A DNA stretch of 64,000 nucleotides from Megaleporinus macrocephalus (lineage: Eukaryota; Chordata; Actinopteri; Characiformes; Anostomidae), in contig CM038720.1 of NCBI GenBank assembly GCA_021613375.1, forward strand, positions 136,389 through 200,388. Direction: 5' to 3'. Both the position numbers and the translations under genes were made by a program. A model generated the notes under the pieces. The model made no database searches and was not told the origin of the DNA. It worked only from the letters and a program-made list of their open reading frames with translations. Positions 12,870 to 22,960 of this stretch are shown one piece after another. Position 1 is the stretch's first letter. Each line of letters starts with the position of its first letter.

Positions 12870-15070
12870 ATAGTATAAAGCACCAGGAAGTCTGAGTTTG
12901 AGTAGTGAGTATAAAGCACCAGGAAGTCTGAGTTTGAGTAGTGAGTATAAAGAACCAGGAAGTCTGAGTTTGAGTAGTGAGTATAAAGCACCAGGAAGTC
13001 TGAGTTTGAGTAGTGAGTGTAAAGCAGGAGAGAGTCTGAGTTTGAGTAGTGAGTATAAAGCACCAGGAAGTCTGAGTTTGAGTAGTGAGTGTAAAGCACT
13101 AGGAAGTCTGAGTTTGAGTAGTGAGTGTAAAGCAGGAGAGAGTCTGAGTTTGAGTAGTGAGTATAAAGCACCAGGAAGTCTGAGTTTGAGTAGTGAGTGT
13201 AAAGCACTAGGAAGTCTGAGTTTGAGTAGTGAGTATAAAGCAGGAGAGAGTCTGAGTTTGAGTAGTGAGTATAAAGCACTAGGAAGTCTGAGTTTGAGTA
13301 GTGAGTATAAAGCACTAGGAAGTCTGAGTTTGAGTAGTGAGTATAAAGCACTAGGAAATCTGAGTTTGAGTAGTGAGTGTAAAGCAGGAGAGAGTCTGAG
13401 TTTGAGTAGTGAGTATAAAGCACTAGAAAGTCTGAGTTTGAGTAGTGAGTATAAAGCACTAGGAAGTCTGAGTTTGAGTAGTGAGTATAAAGCAGGAGAG
13501 AGTCTGAGTTTGAGTAGTGAGTATAAAGCAGGAGAGAGTCTGAGTTTGAGTAGTGAGTATAAAGCACTAGAAAGTCTGAGTTTGAGTAGTGAGTATAAAG
13601 CACTAGGAAGTCTGAGTTTGAGTAGTGAGTATAAAGCAGGAGAGAGTCTGAGTTTGAGTAGTGAATATAAAGCACTAGGAAGTCTGAGTTTATGTAGTGA
13701 GTGTAAAGCAGGAGAGTCTGAGTTTGAGTAGTGAGTGTAAAGCAGGAGAGAGTCTGAGTTTGAGTAGTGAGTGTAAAGCAGGAGAGTCTGAGTTTGAGTA
13801 GTGAGTGTAAAGGAGGAGAGAGTCTGAGTTTGAGTAGTGAGTGTAAAGCAGGAGAGTCTGAGTTTGAGTAGTGAGTGTAAAGCAGGTGAATCTGGGTTTG
13901 AGTAGTGAGTATAAAGCAGGAGAGAGTCTGAGTTTGAGTAGTGAGTATAAAGCAGGAGAGTTTGAGTAGTGAGTGTAAAGTAGGAGAGAGTCTGAGTTTG
14001 AGTAGTGAGTGTAAAATAGGAGAGAGTCTGAGTTTGAGTAGTGAGTGTAAAGTAGGAGAGTTGAGTAGTGAGTATAAAGCAGGAGATAGTGAGTTTGAGT
14101 AGTGAGTGTAAAGCAGGAGAGTCTGAGTTTGAGTAGTGAGTGTAAAGCAGGAGAGTCTGAGTTTGAGTAGTGAGTGTACAGCAGGAGAGTCTGGGTTTGA
14201 GTAGTGAGTGTAAAGCAGGAGAGAGTCTGAGTTTGAGTAGTGAGTGTAAAGCAGGAGAGAGTCTGAGTTTGGGTAGTGAGTATAAAGCACTAGAAAGTCT
14301 GAGTTTGAGTAGTGAGTATAAAGCACCAGGAAGTCTGAGTTTGAGTAGTGAGTATAAAGCAAGAGAGAGTCTGAGTTTGAGTAGTGAGTATAAAGCAGGA
14401 GAGAGTCTGAGTTTGAGTAGTGAGTGTAAAGCAGGAGAGTCTGGGTTTGAGTAGTGAGTAAAAAGCACTAGGAAGTCTGAGTTTGAGTAGTGAGTATAAA
14501 GCAAGAGAGAGTCTGAGTTTGAGTAGTGAGTATAAAACAGGAGTCTGAGTTTGCGTAGTGAGTGTAAAGCAGGAGAGAGTCTGAGTTTATGTAGAGATTG
14601 TAAAGCAGGAGAGAGTCTGAGTTTGAGTAGTGAGTGTAAAGCAGGAGAGAGTCTGAGTTTGAGTAGTGAGTGTAAAGCAGGAGAGAGTCTGAGTTTATGT
14701 AGTGAGTATAAAGCAGGAAAGAGTCTGAGTTTGAGTAGTGAGTGTAAAGCAGGAGAGTCTGAGTTTATGTAGAGATTGTAAAGCAGGAGAGTCTGAGTTT
14801 GAGTAGTGAGTGTAAAGCAGGAGAGAGTCTGAGTTTGAGTAGTGAGTGTAAAGCAGGAGAGAGTCTGAGTTTATGTAGTGAGTATAAAGCAGGAAAGAGT
14901 CTGAGTTTGAGTAGTGAGTGTAAAGCAGGAGAGTCTGAGTTTGAGTAGTGAGTGTAAAGCAGGAGAGTCTGAGTTTGAGTAGTGAGTGTAAAGCAGGAGA
15001 GAGTCTGAGTTTGAGTAGTGAGTGTAAAGCAGGAGAGAGTCTGAGTTTGAGTAGTGAGTGTAAAGTAGTG
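12870..15070. repeat. 36-bp minisatellite, 2.2 kb
   Basis: About 60 copies of a 36-bp unit containing AGTCTGAGTTTGAGTAGTGA then GTGTAAAGCA plus GGAGAG or CCAGGA. Shorter 34-bp forms (one GAGAG lost) break the phase after about 13700. Because 36 is a multiple of three, frames stay open for hundreds of codons on both strands (for example 12898-13731 plus; 14362-12839 and 14504-12861 minus), giving SLSLSSEYKAPG-type 12-residue periods. There is no splice context, no family and open frames on both strands, so it is non-coding. Confidence 0.96.
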
Positions 15071-15400
15071 GAGTCTGAGTGGAGGCTGAGTGTGGAGGTT
15101 GAATGCGGAGGCTGAATGCGGAGGTGGAGGCTGAGTGTGGAGGCTGAATGCGGAGGCTGAGTGTGGAGGTGGAGGCTGAGTGCGGAGGTGGAGGCTGAGT
15201 GCGGCGGCTGAGTGCGGAGGTGGAGGCTGAGTGCGGAGGTGGAGGCTGAGTGCGGAGGTTGAGTGTGGAGGTGGAGGCTGAGTGCGGAGGTGGAGGCTGA
15301 GTGCGGAGGTGGAGGCTGAGTGCGGAGATGGAGGCTGAGTGCGGAGGTGGAGGCTGAGTGCGGAGGTGGAGGTGGAGGCTGAGTGCGGAGGTGGAGGCCG
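15071..15400. repeat. Short-unit GGAGG-rich minisatellite
   Basis: Tandem units of TGGAGGCTGAGTGCGGAGG with 6-bp GGAGGT insertions. It abuts the end of the 36-bp array and shares its CTGAGT core, so it may have grown out of that unit. Confidence 0.9.
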
Positions 15401-15557
15401 AGTTAAGACCAAGTTTAAAGTTAGACTTGGAAATAAAACATTAGCTTAATAAACTAAGACCACCCAGCAGGACGCTCAGCAGAGACCCCCGGCTCCTCAA
15501 CCGCGTGAGGAGCATCCAAACATATTCCAGCTGAGACCGAGAAGATCTTCATTCCAG

Positions 15558-15563
15558 TTTATT
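15558..15563 (-). terminator. ramac: Candidate poly(A) signal of ramac
   Basis: TTTATT on the plus strand reads AATAAA on the minus strand, about 0.94 kb beyond the ramac stop codon. If used, the ramac 3' UTR would contain the whole 32-33-bp array at 15.9-16.5 kb. A second AATAAA-like site on the plus strand near 15430 is in the wrong orientation. Inference only. Confidence 0.4.
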
Positions 15564-15716
15564 AACACAGAACAGGGGGGGCTCTATTAACACAATTAAA
15601 AAACAATAATAAACTAATAATAAACTAATAATCAACTAATTAACTAATCATAAACTCAACAACGTACTGGAAACAAAAATGTTCGACAAATTACATAAAT
15701 GACTGAGCAGAGTGTA

Positions 15717-15756
<40 letters not shown>

Positions 15757-15914
15757 TACAACTGAGGAAAAGAACAAACAGCATATATTTCCATAAGAAG
15801 AACCCGAGTTCTAGATAATCACAGTCCAACCAAACAGACACAGCAGACTGACCAACACCACCAGCTGCGGTTCTCCTTTAACCTCATTAACATCATCTGA
15901 CCAACAGCACAATG
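15564..15914. other. Non-repetitive stretch, likely ramac 3' UTR
   Basis: AT-rich DNA with a (CA)n run at 15720-15753. No coding potential. It lies between the candidate ramac poly(A) signal and the 32-33-bp array, so it is probably 3' UTR if that signal is used. Confidence 0.4.
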
Positions 15915-16529
15915 TCTCAGTAGCGGTGGTGATGCCTCCGATTGGCCGGTCAGTAGCGGTGGTGATGCCTCCGACTGGTTGTCAGTAGCGGTGGTGATGC
16001 CTCCGATTGGTCGTCAGTAGCCGTGGTGATGCCTCCGATTGGTCGGTCAGTAGCGGTGGTGACGCCTCTGACTGGTTGTCAGTAGCTGTGGTGATGCCTC
16101 TGACTGGCCTGTCAGTAGCGGTGGTGATGCCTCTGACTGGTCGGTCAGTAGCGGTGGTGATGCCTCTGACTGGCCGGTCAGTAGCCATGGTGATGCCTCT
16201 GATTGGTCGTCAGTAGCCGTGGTGATGCCTCTGATTGGTCGTCAGTAGCCGTGGTGATGCCTCTGATTGGTCGTCAGTAGCTGTGGTGATGCCTCTGACT
16301 GGCCGGTCAGTAGCGGTGGTGATGCCTCTGATTGGTCGTCAGTAGCGGTGGTGATGCCTCTGATTGGTCGTCAGTAGCGGTGGTGATGCCTCTGATTGGT
16401 CGTCAGTAGCGGTGGTGATGCCTCTGATTGGTTGTTAGTAGCCGTGGTGATGCCTCTGATTGGCCGGTCAGTAGCCGTGGTGATGCCTCAGACTGGTTGT
16501 TAGTAGCGGTGGTGATGCCTCTGATTGGC
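15915..16529. repeat. 32-33-bp minisatellite overlapping the ramac 3' end
   Basis: About 19 copies of a unit containing CAGTAGCGGTGGTGATGCCT then CTGATTGG and TCGT or CCGGT; copies are 32 or 33 bp. The right-most copy (about 16500-16529) is the last eight codons plus stop of ramac on the minus strand. The other copies preserve the same Tyr-stop signal (TACTGA or TACTAA in the minus strand). The array therefore looks like an amplification of the gene end into its 3' UTR. Confidence 0.93.
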
Positions 16530-17159
16530 CCAGTTGTGCTGGTTTCCTCCAGGCCCTGATCTCCAGCCAGGTGGTCCTGCCCATTCTCGGCCCCCGCGAT
16601 AACCGCTGTCCTGAAACCTAAACAGAAAGGAGGCGAGAAGGAGAAGAGGAGGGTCTTCAGTTTTTATTCTCTAGACTGTTTGAGACCCTCAGACAGGACA
16701 GTCCTGCACCTGCACGCTCACATTACCAATTAACTCCGCGCTCATTAATAATTAACTGCTCCTGATATTAATAATTAACTGCTGCTCATTCTTCAGTTTC
16801 CACTGCAGCGCTAGTCACCTTTCATTAACCAATCACAGCCGAGGGGGGCGTGGTCAGTAAAGTATGGGGATTCAAACGGGGCTCGTGAGTTTAGTAACAA
16901 ACGGCAGAGTTTAAACAGAAATAAAGCAGATTTCAGATATTAGTGTAAATAAATTAATAAGCCTAATTAAACAACCCGCGTGCTGTGTTTACCGTGTGTC
17001 TCTGTAGCGCGGGCCGCCGCCTCCGCCGCCTCCGCCGCCTCTCGCGCCCCTCCAGCCCTCCAGCACGGGCGGGTCTCGCGCTCCGCTCTGCACGCGCTGC
17101 TGGAACTCCTCGTCCTGCGCTGTGAAGCGGCTCGCGAACCTCACCTCGTACCCGTCCAT
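16500..17159 (-). CDS. ramac: RNA guanine-7 methyltransferase activating subunit (RAMAC/FAM103A1)
   Basis: RAMAC binds and activates RNMT, which methylates the mRNA cap guanine in the nucleus, and it also binds RNA. Two coding exons are visible: 17159-16993 and 16617-16500, joined in phase 2 (donor GTAAAC, acceptor TTCTGTTTAG), 94 aa. The N-terminus has the RNMT-activating signature FASRFTAQDEEFQQ followed by DPPVLEGW. A Gly-rich run follows, then the RNA-binding tail TRFQDSGYRGGREW and the ending NQRHHHRY, matching the RLQDN..FRGR and NQR...Y ends known in mammalian RAMAC. The start is the only in-frame ATG and makes the N-terminus about a dozen residues shorter than the mammalian protein. 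An alternative acceptor 7 bases further on would shift the frame and lose the RGG tail. The last codons are a copy of the neighbouring minisatellite unit. Confidence 0.87.
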
Positions 17160-17199
17160 CAAGGGGCGCGCGGAGCAGAACCTCACTTCCGGAACAAAA

Positions 17200-17910
17200 T
17201 ATTAAGAGTTTCACTGCGCGAGCACAACGGCGGTCTCACTGCGCACCCTCTGTTATAGTCCCCCCCGCTTCCTCCCCGCGCAGGAACAGGTTCCGCGACG
17301 CGTTGGTTCCGCCCTCAGTTGTTCGCTACACGGACTTTAAAAAGTTTCTAATATTAAAAATATTCTGTTTTTATTAATGTTTGTTTTCCTCGAAGCTCCT
17401 TCCGGTTCTCAGTCCTCAGTGTGTAGCTCACTGTTAGCTCGAGTGTATTATATCAGCAGCTCCAGCTCACGTGCGCTCTCACCTGACAGACCTGTTCATT
17501 AGTAATGAGGGTCCTCAGGTGAGCGGGTGGTCTGCAGTTTGGTCACGGACTCTCTGCGTGTCTGTTTATTTGTTAGTCTCTTTATGACCACTCAGATTAT
17601 TTATAAACAACACGTGCAGTTCCAGTTTCCGGTCTGAAGTTCTCCTAAAGCTGTGCGCGAGCTGATCTGGACAGCGTGGGTCATGTAAGTAGAGCTGAAC
17701 TGACCCCTGACCTCATACAGGCGCTGGAGGTGTTTCAGTGGTCTAAGTCTGAAGCTCAGCAGATATGAACCAGTGCCAGGTTCAGGTTTAGACTGGGTTT
17801 AAGGTTTAATCTGCTGGTGAAGGTTTAGTGCTTGTTTTTGTTCCCACCCATACTCGAGATAAACTACACCCGTATTCCGACAAGCACGCCTTTATTCCGG
17901 CGTTGTTCCT
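17200..17910. promoter_or_regulatory. GC-rich divergent promoter region, ramac side
   Basis: CpG-rich non-coding DNA between the ramac start and the plus-strand exon at 18362, with CACGTG E-box cores at 17468 and 17611 and no long open frame. By position it should contain the ramac promoter. In mammals RAMAC and HOMER2 start within a very short distance of each other. Here the two starts are 1.2 kb apart. Confidence 0.5.
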
Positions 17911-17913
17911 CCT

Positions 17914-18050
17914 ATTGGTGGGCTGCTCGTGAGGGTGACCTTCTAGCCAATCATAGTTCAAGAGTTGTCACCTCTCTAACCAATCCCAGAACATGCAGCG
18001 ATAACTGGCCGGCCAATCCACGCGCCCGCGCTGTAACACTCTCAGCCAAT
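17914..18050. promoter_or_regulatory. Five CCAAT boxes at 33-bp spacing
   Basis: CCAAT pentamers start at 17947, 17980, 18013 and 18046, and an inverted one (ATTGG) starts at 17914: four successive steps of exactly 33 bp. The DNA between boxes is clearly diverged, with only patchy likeness such as TGTCACCTCT versus TGTAACACTC. CCAAT is the NF-Y recognition core, and about three helical turns is a spacing known to favour cooperative NF-Y binding. The cluster lies about 310-450 bp upstream of the Met-Gly exon. Function is inferred from position and spacing. Confidence 0.65.
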
Positions 18051-18361
18051 CCCAGCGCAGGAGGCGCAGTCGTGCCGGAAAACTGGTGCGAAAACAAAAC
18101 AACCCACCGCGGTTTCTTCTCTCCGTCTAATTTAAAGCCACCAGCGACGGAGCGCGAGCTGCGACTTGGCGAGCGGAGTGTTCGGGAGAATTGTCGCGCG
18201 CAAAACGCGGAGTTATATTGTGAGAAGCAGTGTGTGCGGAGGGGTCGCTGTCAGCGCGCGCAGTGTGTTAGTTGAGGAGTGTGTTGAGGGTTTTGTTGAG
18301 GAGCTTCTGGATGCCGAGCGGATTCACTGAGACTCGGAGCTGCTGATCGGAGTCCGCGGCC

Positions 18362-18366
18362 ATGGG
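18362..18366 (+). CDS. homer2: First coding exon (Met-Gly), probably homer2 exon 1
   Basis: A CpG-rich leader ends in CGCGGCCATGGGGTGAGTAC: a Kozak-like ATG, then GG and a perfect GTGAGT donor, so the first coding exon is ATGGG, giving Met-Gly. HOMER proteins begin Met-Gly and, as I recall, have such a minimal first coding exon. In mammals HOMER2 is head-to-head with RAMAC, as this exon is with ramac here. A short upstream frame (ATG at 18311, TGA 12 codons later) could modulate translation. No EVH1-coding exon is seen elsewhere in the window, so the identity rests on synteny and the Met-Gly junction. Any other gene starting Met-Gly is possible. Confidence 0.45.
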
Positions 18367-18407
18367 GTGAGTACTGGAGGCTCAACTTACTCTCAGCTTA
18401 TTCTCAC

Positions 18408-18485
18408 TTCCACCTTAAATAGAGTCACAGTCTCAGTTCCACCTTAAATAGAGTCACAGTCTCAGTTCCACCTTAAATAGAGTCA
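18408..18485. repeat. ~30-bp direct repeat, three copies
   Basis: TTCCACCTTAAATAGAGTCA occurs at 18408, 18437 and 18468 just inside the first intron. The core matches the arms of the foldback element at 36751-36812, which suggests that a fragment of that dispersed family was tandemly amplified here. Confidence 0.8.
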
Positions 18486-18619
18486 CATTCAGCGCCGACA
18501 TGCAGGAGCTGTGAGGTGGAGCTGAGATGGTGCAGTAACGAGGGGAGAGTTAGTTTATGATCTGGACTTTGACTGTGAGCTGTCAGTCACCTCCGTCACT
18601 CACCTCGCCATGTTCAGCA

Positions 18620-20445
18620 GCAGCTCTGGTGAGGTGTTTGTGTGTAGGAGGAACAGCGCCGGTGAGGTGTTTGTGTAGGAGGAACAGCGCCGGTGAGGTG
18701 TTTGTGTGTAGGAGGAACAGCGCCGGTGAGGTGTTTGTGTAGGAGGAACAGCGCCGGTGAGGTGTTTGTGTAGGAGGAACAGCTCTGGTGAGGTGTTTGT
18801 GTGTAGGAGGAACAGCGCCGGTGAGGTGTTTGTGTAGGAGGAACAGCGTCGGTGAGGTGTTTGTGTGTAGGAGGAACAGCGCCGGTGAGGTGTTTGTGTG
18901 TAGGAGGAACAGCGCCGGTGAGGTGTTTGTGTGTAGGAGGAACAGTGCCGGTGAGGTGTTTGTGTGTAGGAGGAACAGCGCCGGTGAGGTGTTTGTGTAG
19001 GAGGAACAGCTCTGGTGAGGTGTTTGTGTGTAGGAGGAACAGCGCCGGTGAGGTGTTTGTGTAGGAGGAACAGCGCCGGTGAGGTGTTTGTGTGTAGGAG
19101 GAACAGCGCCGGTGAGGTGTTTGTGTAGGAGGAACAGCGCCGGTGAGGTGTTTGTGTAGGACGAACAGTGCCGGTGAGGTGTTTGTGTAGGAGGAACAGC
19201 GCTGGTGAGGTGTTTGTGTAGGAGGAACAGCGCTGGTGAGGTGTTTGTGTGTAGGAGGAACAGCGCTGGTGAGGTGTTTGTGTGTAGGAGGAACAGCTCT
19301 GGTGAGGTGTTTGTGTGTAGGAGGAACAGCTCTGGTGAGGTGTTTGTGTAGGAGGAACAGCTCTGGTGAGGTGTTTGTGTGTAGGAGGAACAGCTCTGGT
19401 GAGGTGTTTGTGTGTAGGAGGAACAGCTCTGGTGAGGTGTTTGTGTAGGAGGAACAGCTCTGGTGAGGTGTTTGTGTGTAGGAGGAACAGTGCTGGTGAG
19501 GTGTTTGTGTGTAGGAGGAACAGCGCTGGTGAGGTGTTTGTGTAGGAGGAACAGCGCTGGTGAGGTGTTTGTGTGTAGGAGGAACAGCTCTGGTGAGGTG
19601 TTTGTGTGTAGGAGGAACAGCTCTGGTGAGGTGTTTGTGTGTAGGAGGAACAGCGCAGGTGAGGTGTTTGTGTAGGAGGAACAGCGCCGGTGAGGTGTTT
19701 GTGTAGGAGGAACAGCGCCGGTGAGGTGTTTGTGTAGGAGGAACAGCGCCGGTGAGGTGTTTGTGTAGGAGGAACAGCGACGGTGAGGTGTTTGTGTAGG
19801 AGGAACAGCGACGGTGAGGTGTTTGTGTAGGAGGAACAGCGCCGGTGAGGTGTTTGTGTGTAGGAGGAACAGCGCCGGTGAGGTGTTTGTGTGTAGGAGG
19901 AACAGCGCCGGTGAGGTGTTTGTGTAGGAGGAACAGCGCCGGTGAGGTGTTTGTGTAGGAGGAACAGCGCCGGTGAGGTGTTTGTGTAGGAGGAACAGCG
20001 CCGGTGAGGTGTTTGTGTGTAGGAGGAACAGCGCCGGTGAGGTGTTTGTGTGTAGGAGGAACAGCGCCGGTGAGGTGTTTGTGTGTAGGAGGAACAGCGC
20101 CGGTGAGGTGTTTGTGTGTAGGAGGAACAGCGCCGGTGAGGTGTTTTGTGTGTAGGAGGAACAGCGCCGGTGAGGTGTTTGTGTAGGAGGAACAGCGCCG
20201 GTGAGGTGTTTGTGTAGGAGGAACAGCGCCGGTGAGGTGTTTGTGTAGGAGGAACAGCGCCGGTGAGGTGTTTGTGTAGGAGGAACAGCGCCGGTGAGGT
20301 GTTTGTGTAGGAGGAACAGCGTTGGTGAGGTGTTTGTGTGTAGGAGGAACAGCTCTGGTGAGGTGTTTGTGTAGGAGGAACAGCGCTGGTGAGGTGTTTG
20401 TGTGTAGGAGGAACAGCGCCGGTGGAGGGTGTTTGTGTGTAGGAG
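18620..20445. repeat. 31/33-bp minisatellite in presumed intron 1
   Basis: About 57 copies of a unit containing GGTGAGGTGTTTGTGTGTAG then GAGGAACAGCGCC. The 31-bp form lacks one GT. Copies differ mainly at one site (GCGCC, GCTCT, GCGCT). Each copy has a donor-like CGGTGAGG or TGGTGAGG. It runs to within about 60 bases of the assembly gap. Confidence 0.96.
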
Positions 20446-20500
20446 TGTAAGAGTGTGGTGATGTGTGTGTGTGTGTGGAAAGGCGGTGAGTGTGTTGTGT

Positions 20501-21500
20501 NNNNNNNNNNNNNNNNNNNNNNNNNNNNNNNNNNNNNNNNNNNNNNNNNNNNNNNNNNNNNNNNNNNNNNNNNNNNNNNNNNNNNNNNNNNNNNNNNNNN
20601 NNNNNNNNNNNNNNNNNNNNNNNNNNNNNNNNNNNNNNNNNNNNNNNNNNNNNNNNNNNNNNNNNNNNNNNNNNNNNNNNNNNNNNNNNNNNNNNNNNNN
20701 NNNNNNNNNNNNNNNNNNNNNNNNNNNNNNNNNNNNNNNNNNNNNNNNNNNNNNNNNNNNNNNNNNNNNNNNNNNNNNNNNNNNNNNNNNNNNNNNNNNN
20801 NNNNNNNNNNNNNNNNNNNNNNNNNNNNNNNNNNNNNNNNNNNNNNNNNNNNNNNNNNNNNNNNNNNNNNNNNNNNNNNNNNNNNNNNNNNNNNNNNNNN
20901 NNNNNNNNNNNNNNNNNNNNNNNNNNNNNNNNNNNNNNNNNNNNNNNNNNNNNNNNNNNNNNNNNNNNNNNNNNNNNNNNNNNNNNNNNNNNNNNNNNNN
21001 NNNNNNNNNNNNNNNNNNNNNNNNNNNNNNNNNNNNNNNNNNNNNNNNNNNNNNNNNNNNNNNNNNNNNNNNNNNNNNNNNNNNNNNNNNNNNNNNNNNN
21101 NNNNNNNNNNNNNNNNNNNNNNNNNNNNNNNNNNNNNNNNNNNNNNNNNNNNNNNNNNNNNNNNNNNNNNNNNNNNNNNNNNNNNNNNNNNNNNNNNNNN
21201 NNNNNNNNNNNNNNNNNNNNNNNNNNNNNNNNNNNNNNNNNNNNNNNNNNNNNNNNNNNNNNNNNNNNNNNNNNNNNNNNNNNNNNNNNNNNNNNNNNNN
21301 NNNNNNNNNNNNNNNNNNNNNNNNNNNNNNNNNNNNNNNNNNNNNNNNNNNNNNNNNNNNNNNNNNNNNNNNNNNNNNNNNNNNNNNNNNNNNNNNNNNN
21401 NNNNNNNNNNNNNNNNNNNNNNNNNNNNNNNNNNNNNNNNNNNNNNNNNNNNNNNNNNNNNNNNNNNNNNNNNNNNNNNNNNNNNNNNNNNNNNNNNNNN
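20501..21500. other. Assembly gap, 1000 N
   Basis: Exactly 1000 undetermined bases, a conventional placeholder length for a gap of unknown size. Order and orientation of the two flanking contigs therefore depend on scaffolding evidence and not on sequence. Confidence 1.
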
Positions 21501-22233
21501 CTAGAACCTTTATATCATGTGTAGGTTCTGCCCACTCACACCCAAGAACCAGCCACAGAAAGGTTCCTCAGAGAACCATTTCGGTCTCTATCTGGAAAAG
21601 TGTTTCTATAAAAGTAATAAATCATCGTGAAAAACATCATAAATCATAAAAACATCGTGTAAAGCTCACGGTGTGGGGAAGGTCAGAGTTTTCAGTGGGG
21701 GAATTCTGAGCGCCGGCTGGACTTGTCCTTTAGCAGCGCTTCTCTAACAATATCCTGCATCTGTGCTTTATTAATAGAAAGCTGGAAAAGCATTCCTCAC
21801 CGGCTGCTCGTCACCGGCTGCTCGTCACCGGCTCCGGCCAAACATGAGCACTTACTCAGTCCGGAGGAATTTTCCCCACCGAGACCCCGAGCTGAGCCGA
21901 GTCGAGCAGAGCCGAGCCGAGCCGAGCCGAGCCGAGCCGAGTCGGACTCGCGGCCTGTCCTGTAGCGACCCTGCAGCAACAGTCACAGCTCGGACCCCAA
22001 AACCTGCCCGTCAGCTGCTGTTAGCCGCTTTAGCGCTGGAGCTACAGTAGCTAACAGGTCATTAGCGAGGCGGGCACACTTCTAACGTTAGCATTAGCAT
22101 TATACTCCCTCACTCCAACGTAAAAACATGGTGTAAGTGTGATAATGTTAGCGTTAGCATCAAACTTTAGCATATGTAAGTTTATACTAGAACATTTTTC
22201 ACTTAAATTAAAATACATCCCATAATATCAAAT
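21501..22233. other. Non-repetitive segment with (GAGCC)n tract
   Basis: Mostly unique, GC-rich to moderate. A pentanucleotide tract of CCGAG/GAGCC lies at 21890-21945 and GTTAGCATTAGC motifs at 22086-22100. No exon could be assigned. The Arg-Ala-Glu-Pro-Ser frames over the tract are repeat artefacts. Confidence 0.6.
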
Positions 22234-22735
22234 CCTGGCCCGGCTGAGGAGTCTCTGGTCAGCGCTGGGCTCTGGCCCGGCTGAGGAGTCTCTGGTCAGC
22301 GCTGGGCTCTGGCCCGGCTGAGGAGTCTCTGGTCAGCGCTGGGCTCTGGCCCGGCTGAGGAGTTTCTGGTCAGCGCTGGGCTCTGGCCCGGCTGAGGAGT
22401 CTCTGGTCAGCGCTGGGTTCTGGCCCGGCTGAGGAGTCTCTGGTCAGCGCTGGGCTCTGGCCCGGCTGAGGAGTCTCTGGTCAGCGCTGGGCTCTGGCCC
22501 GGCTGAGGAGTCTCTGGTCAGCGCTGGGCTCTGGCCCGGCTGAGGAGTCTCTGGTCAGCGCTGGGTTCTGGCCCGGCTGAGGAGTCTCTGGTCAGCGCTG
22601 GGCTCTGGCCCGGCTGAGGAGTCTCTGGTCAGCGCTGGGTTCTGGCCCGGCTGAGGAGTCTCTGGTCAGCGCTGGGTTCTGGCCCGGCTGAGGAGTCTCT
22701 GGTCAGCGCTGGGTTCTGGCCCGGCTGAGGAGTCC
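22234..22735. repeat. 37-bp minisatellite
   Basis: About 13.5 highly similar copies of a unit made of TGGCCCGGCTGAGGAGTCTC then TGGTCAGCGCTGGGCTC. Only C/T changes in GGGCT/GGGTT and one CTC/TTC separate copies, so the array is young. The stretch 22736-22960 after it is unique and non-coding. Confidence 0.96.
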
Positions 22736-22960
22736 TCCTGCTGGTCAGAACAGAACAGAGTTTCAGTAAATATTACCAGTAACTTTCGTTTTCAGTTCAA
22801 AGCACTCTCCAGAAAAGTCTGTGTACACCACTGGCCATGTGATGGGTCAGTCACGCAGTTAGCATTATGCTAATTGGTGGGTACAAGTTTCCATTAGCTG
22901 TTAGCTACATTAGCCTCGTAGGTCTGAGAGGCTCTGACCTTACACTGACTCTCAGTCTTG

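Noticed and set aside
17832..18275. 147-codon plus-strand frame across the CCAAT cluster
   Set aside because: It begins in promoter-like DNA without an ATG in good context, matches no family, and the Met-Gly exon with a perfect donor follows it.
20455..21649. Frames of 344-394 codons made of unknown residues
   Set aside because: They run through the N gap.
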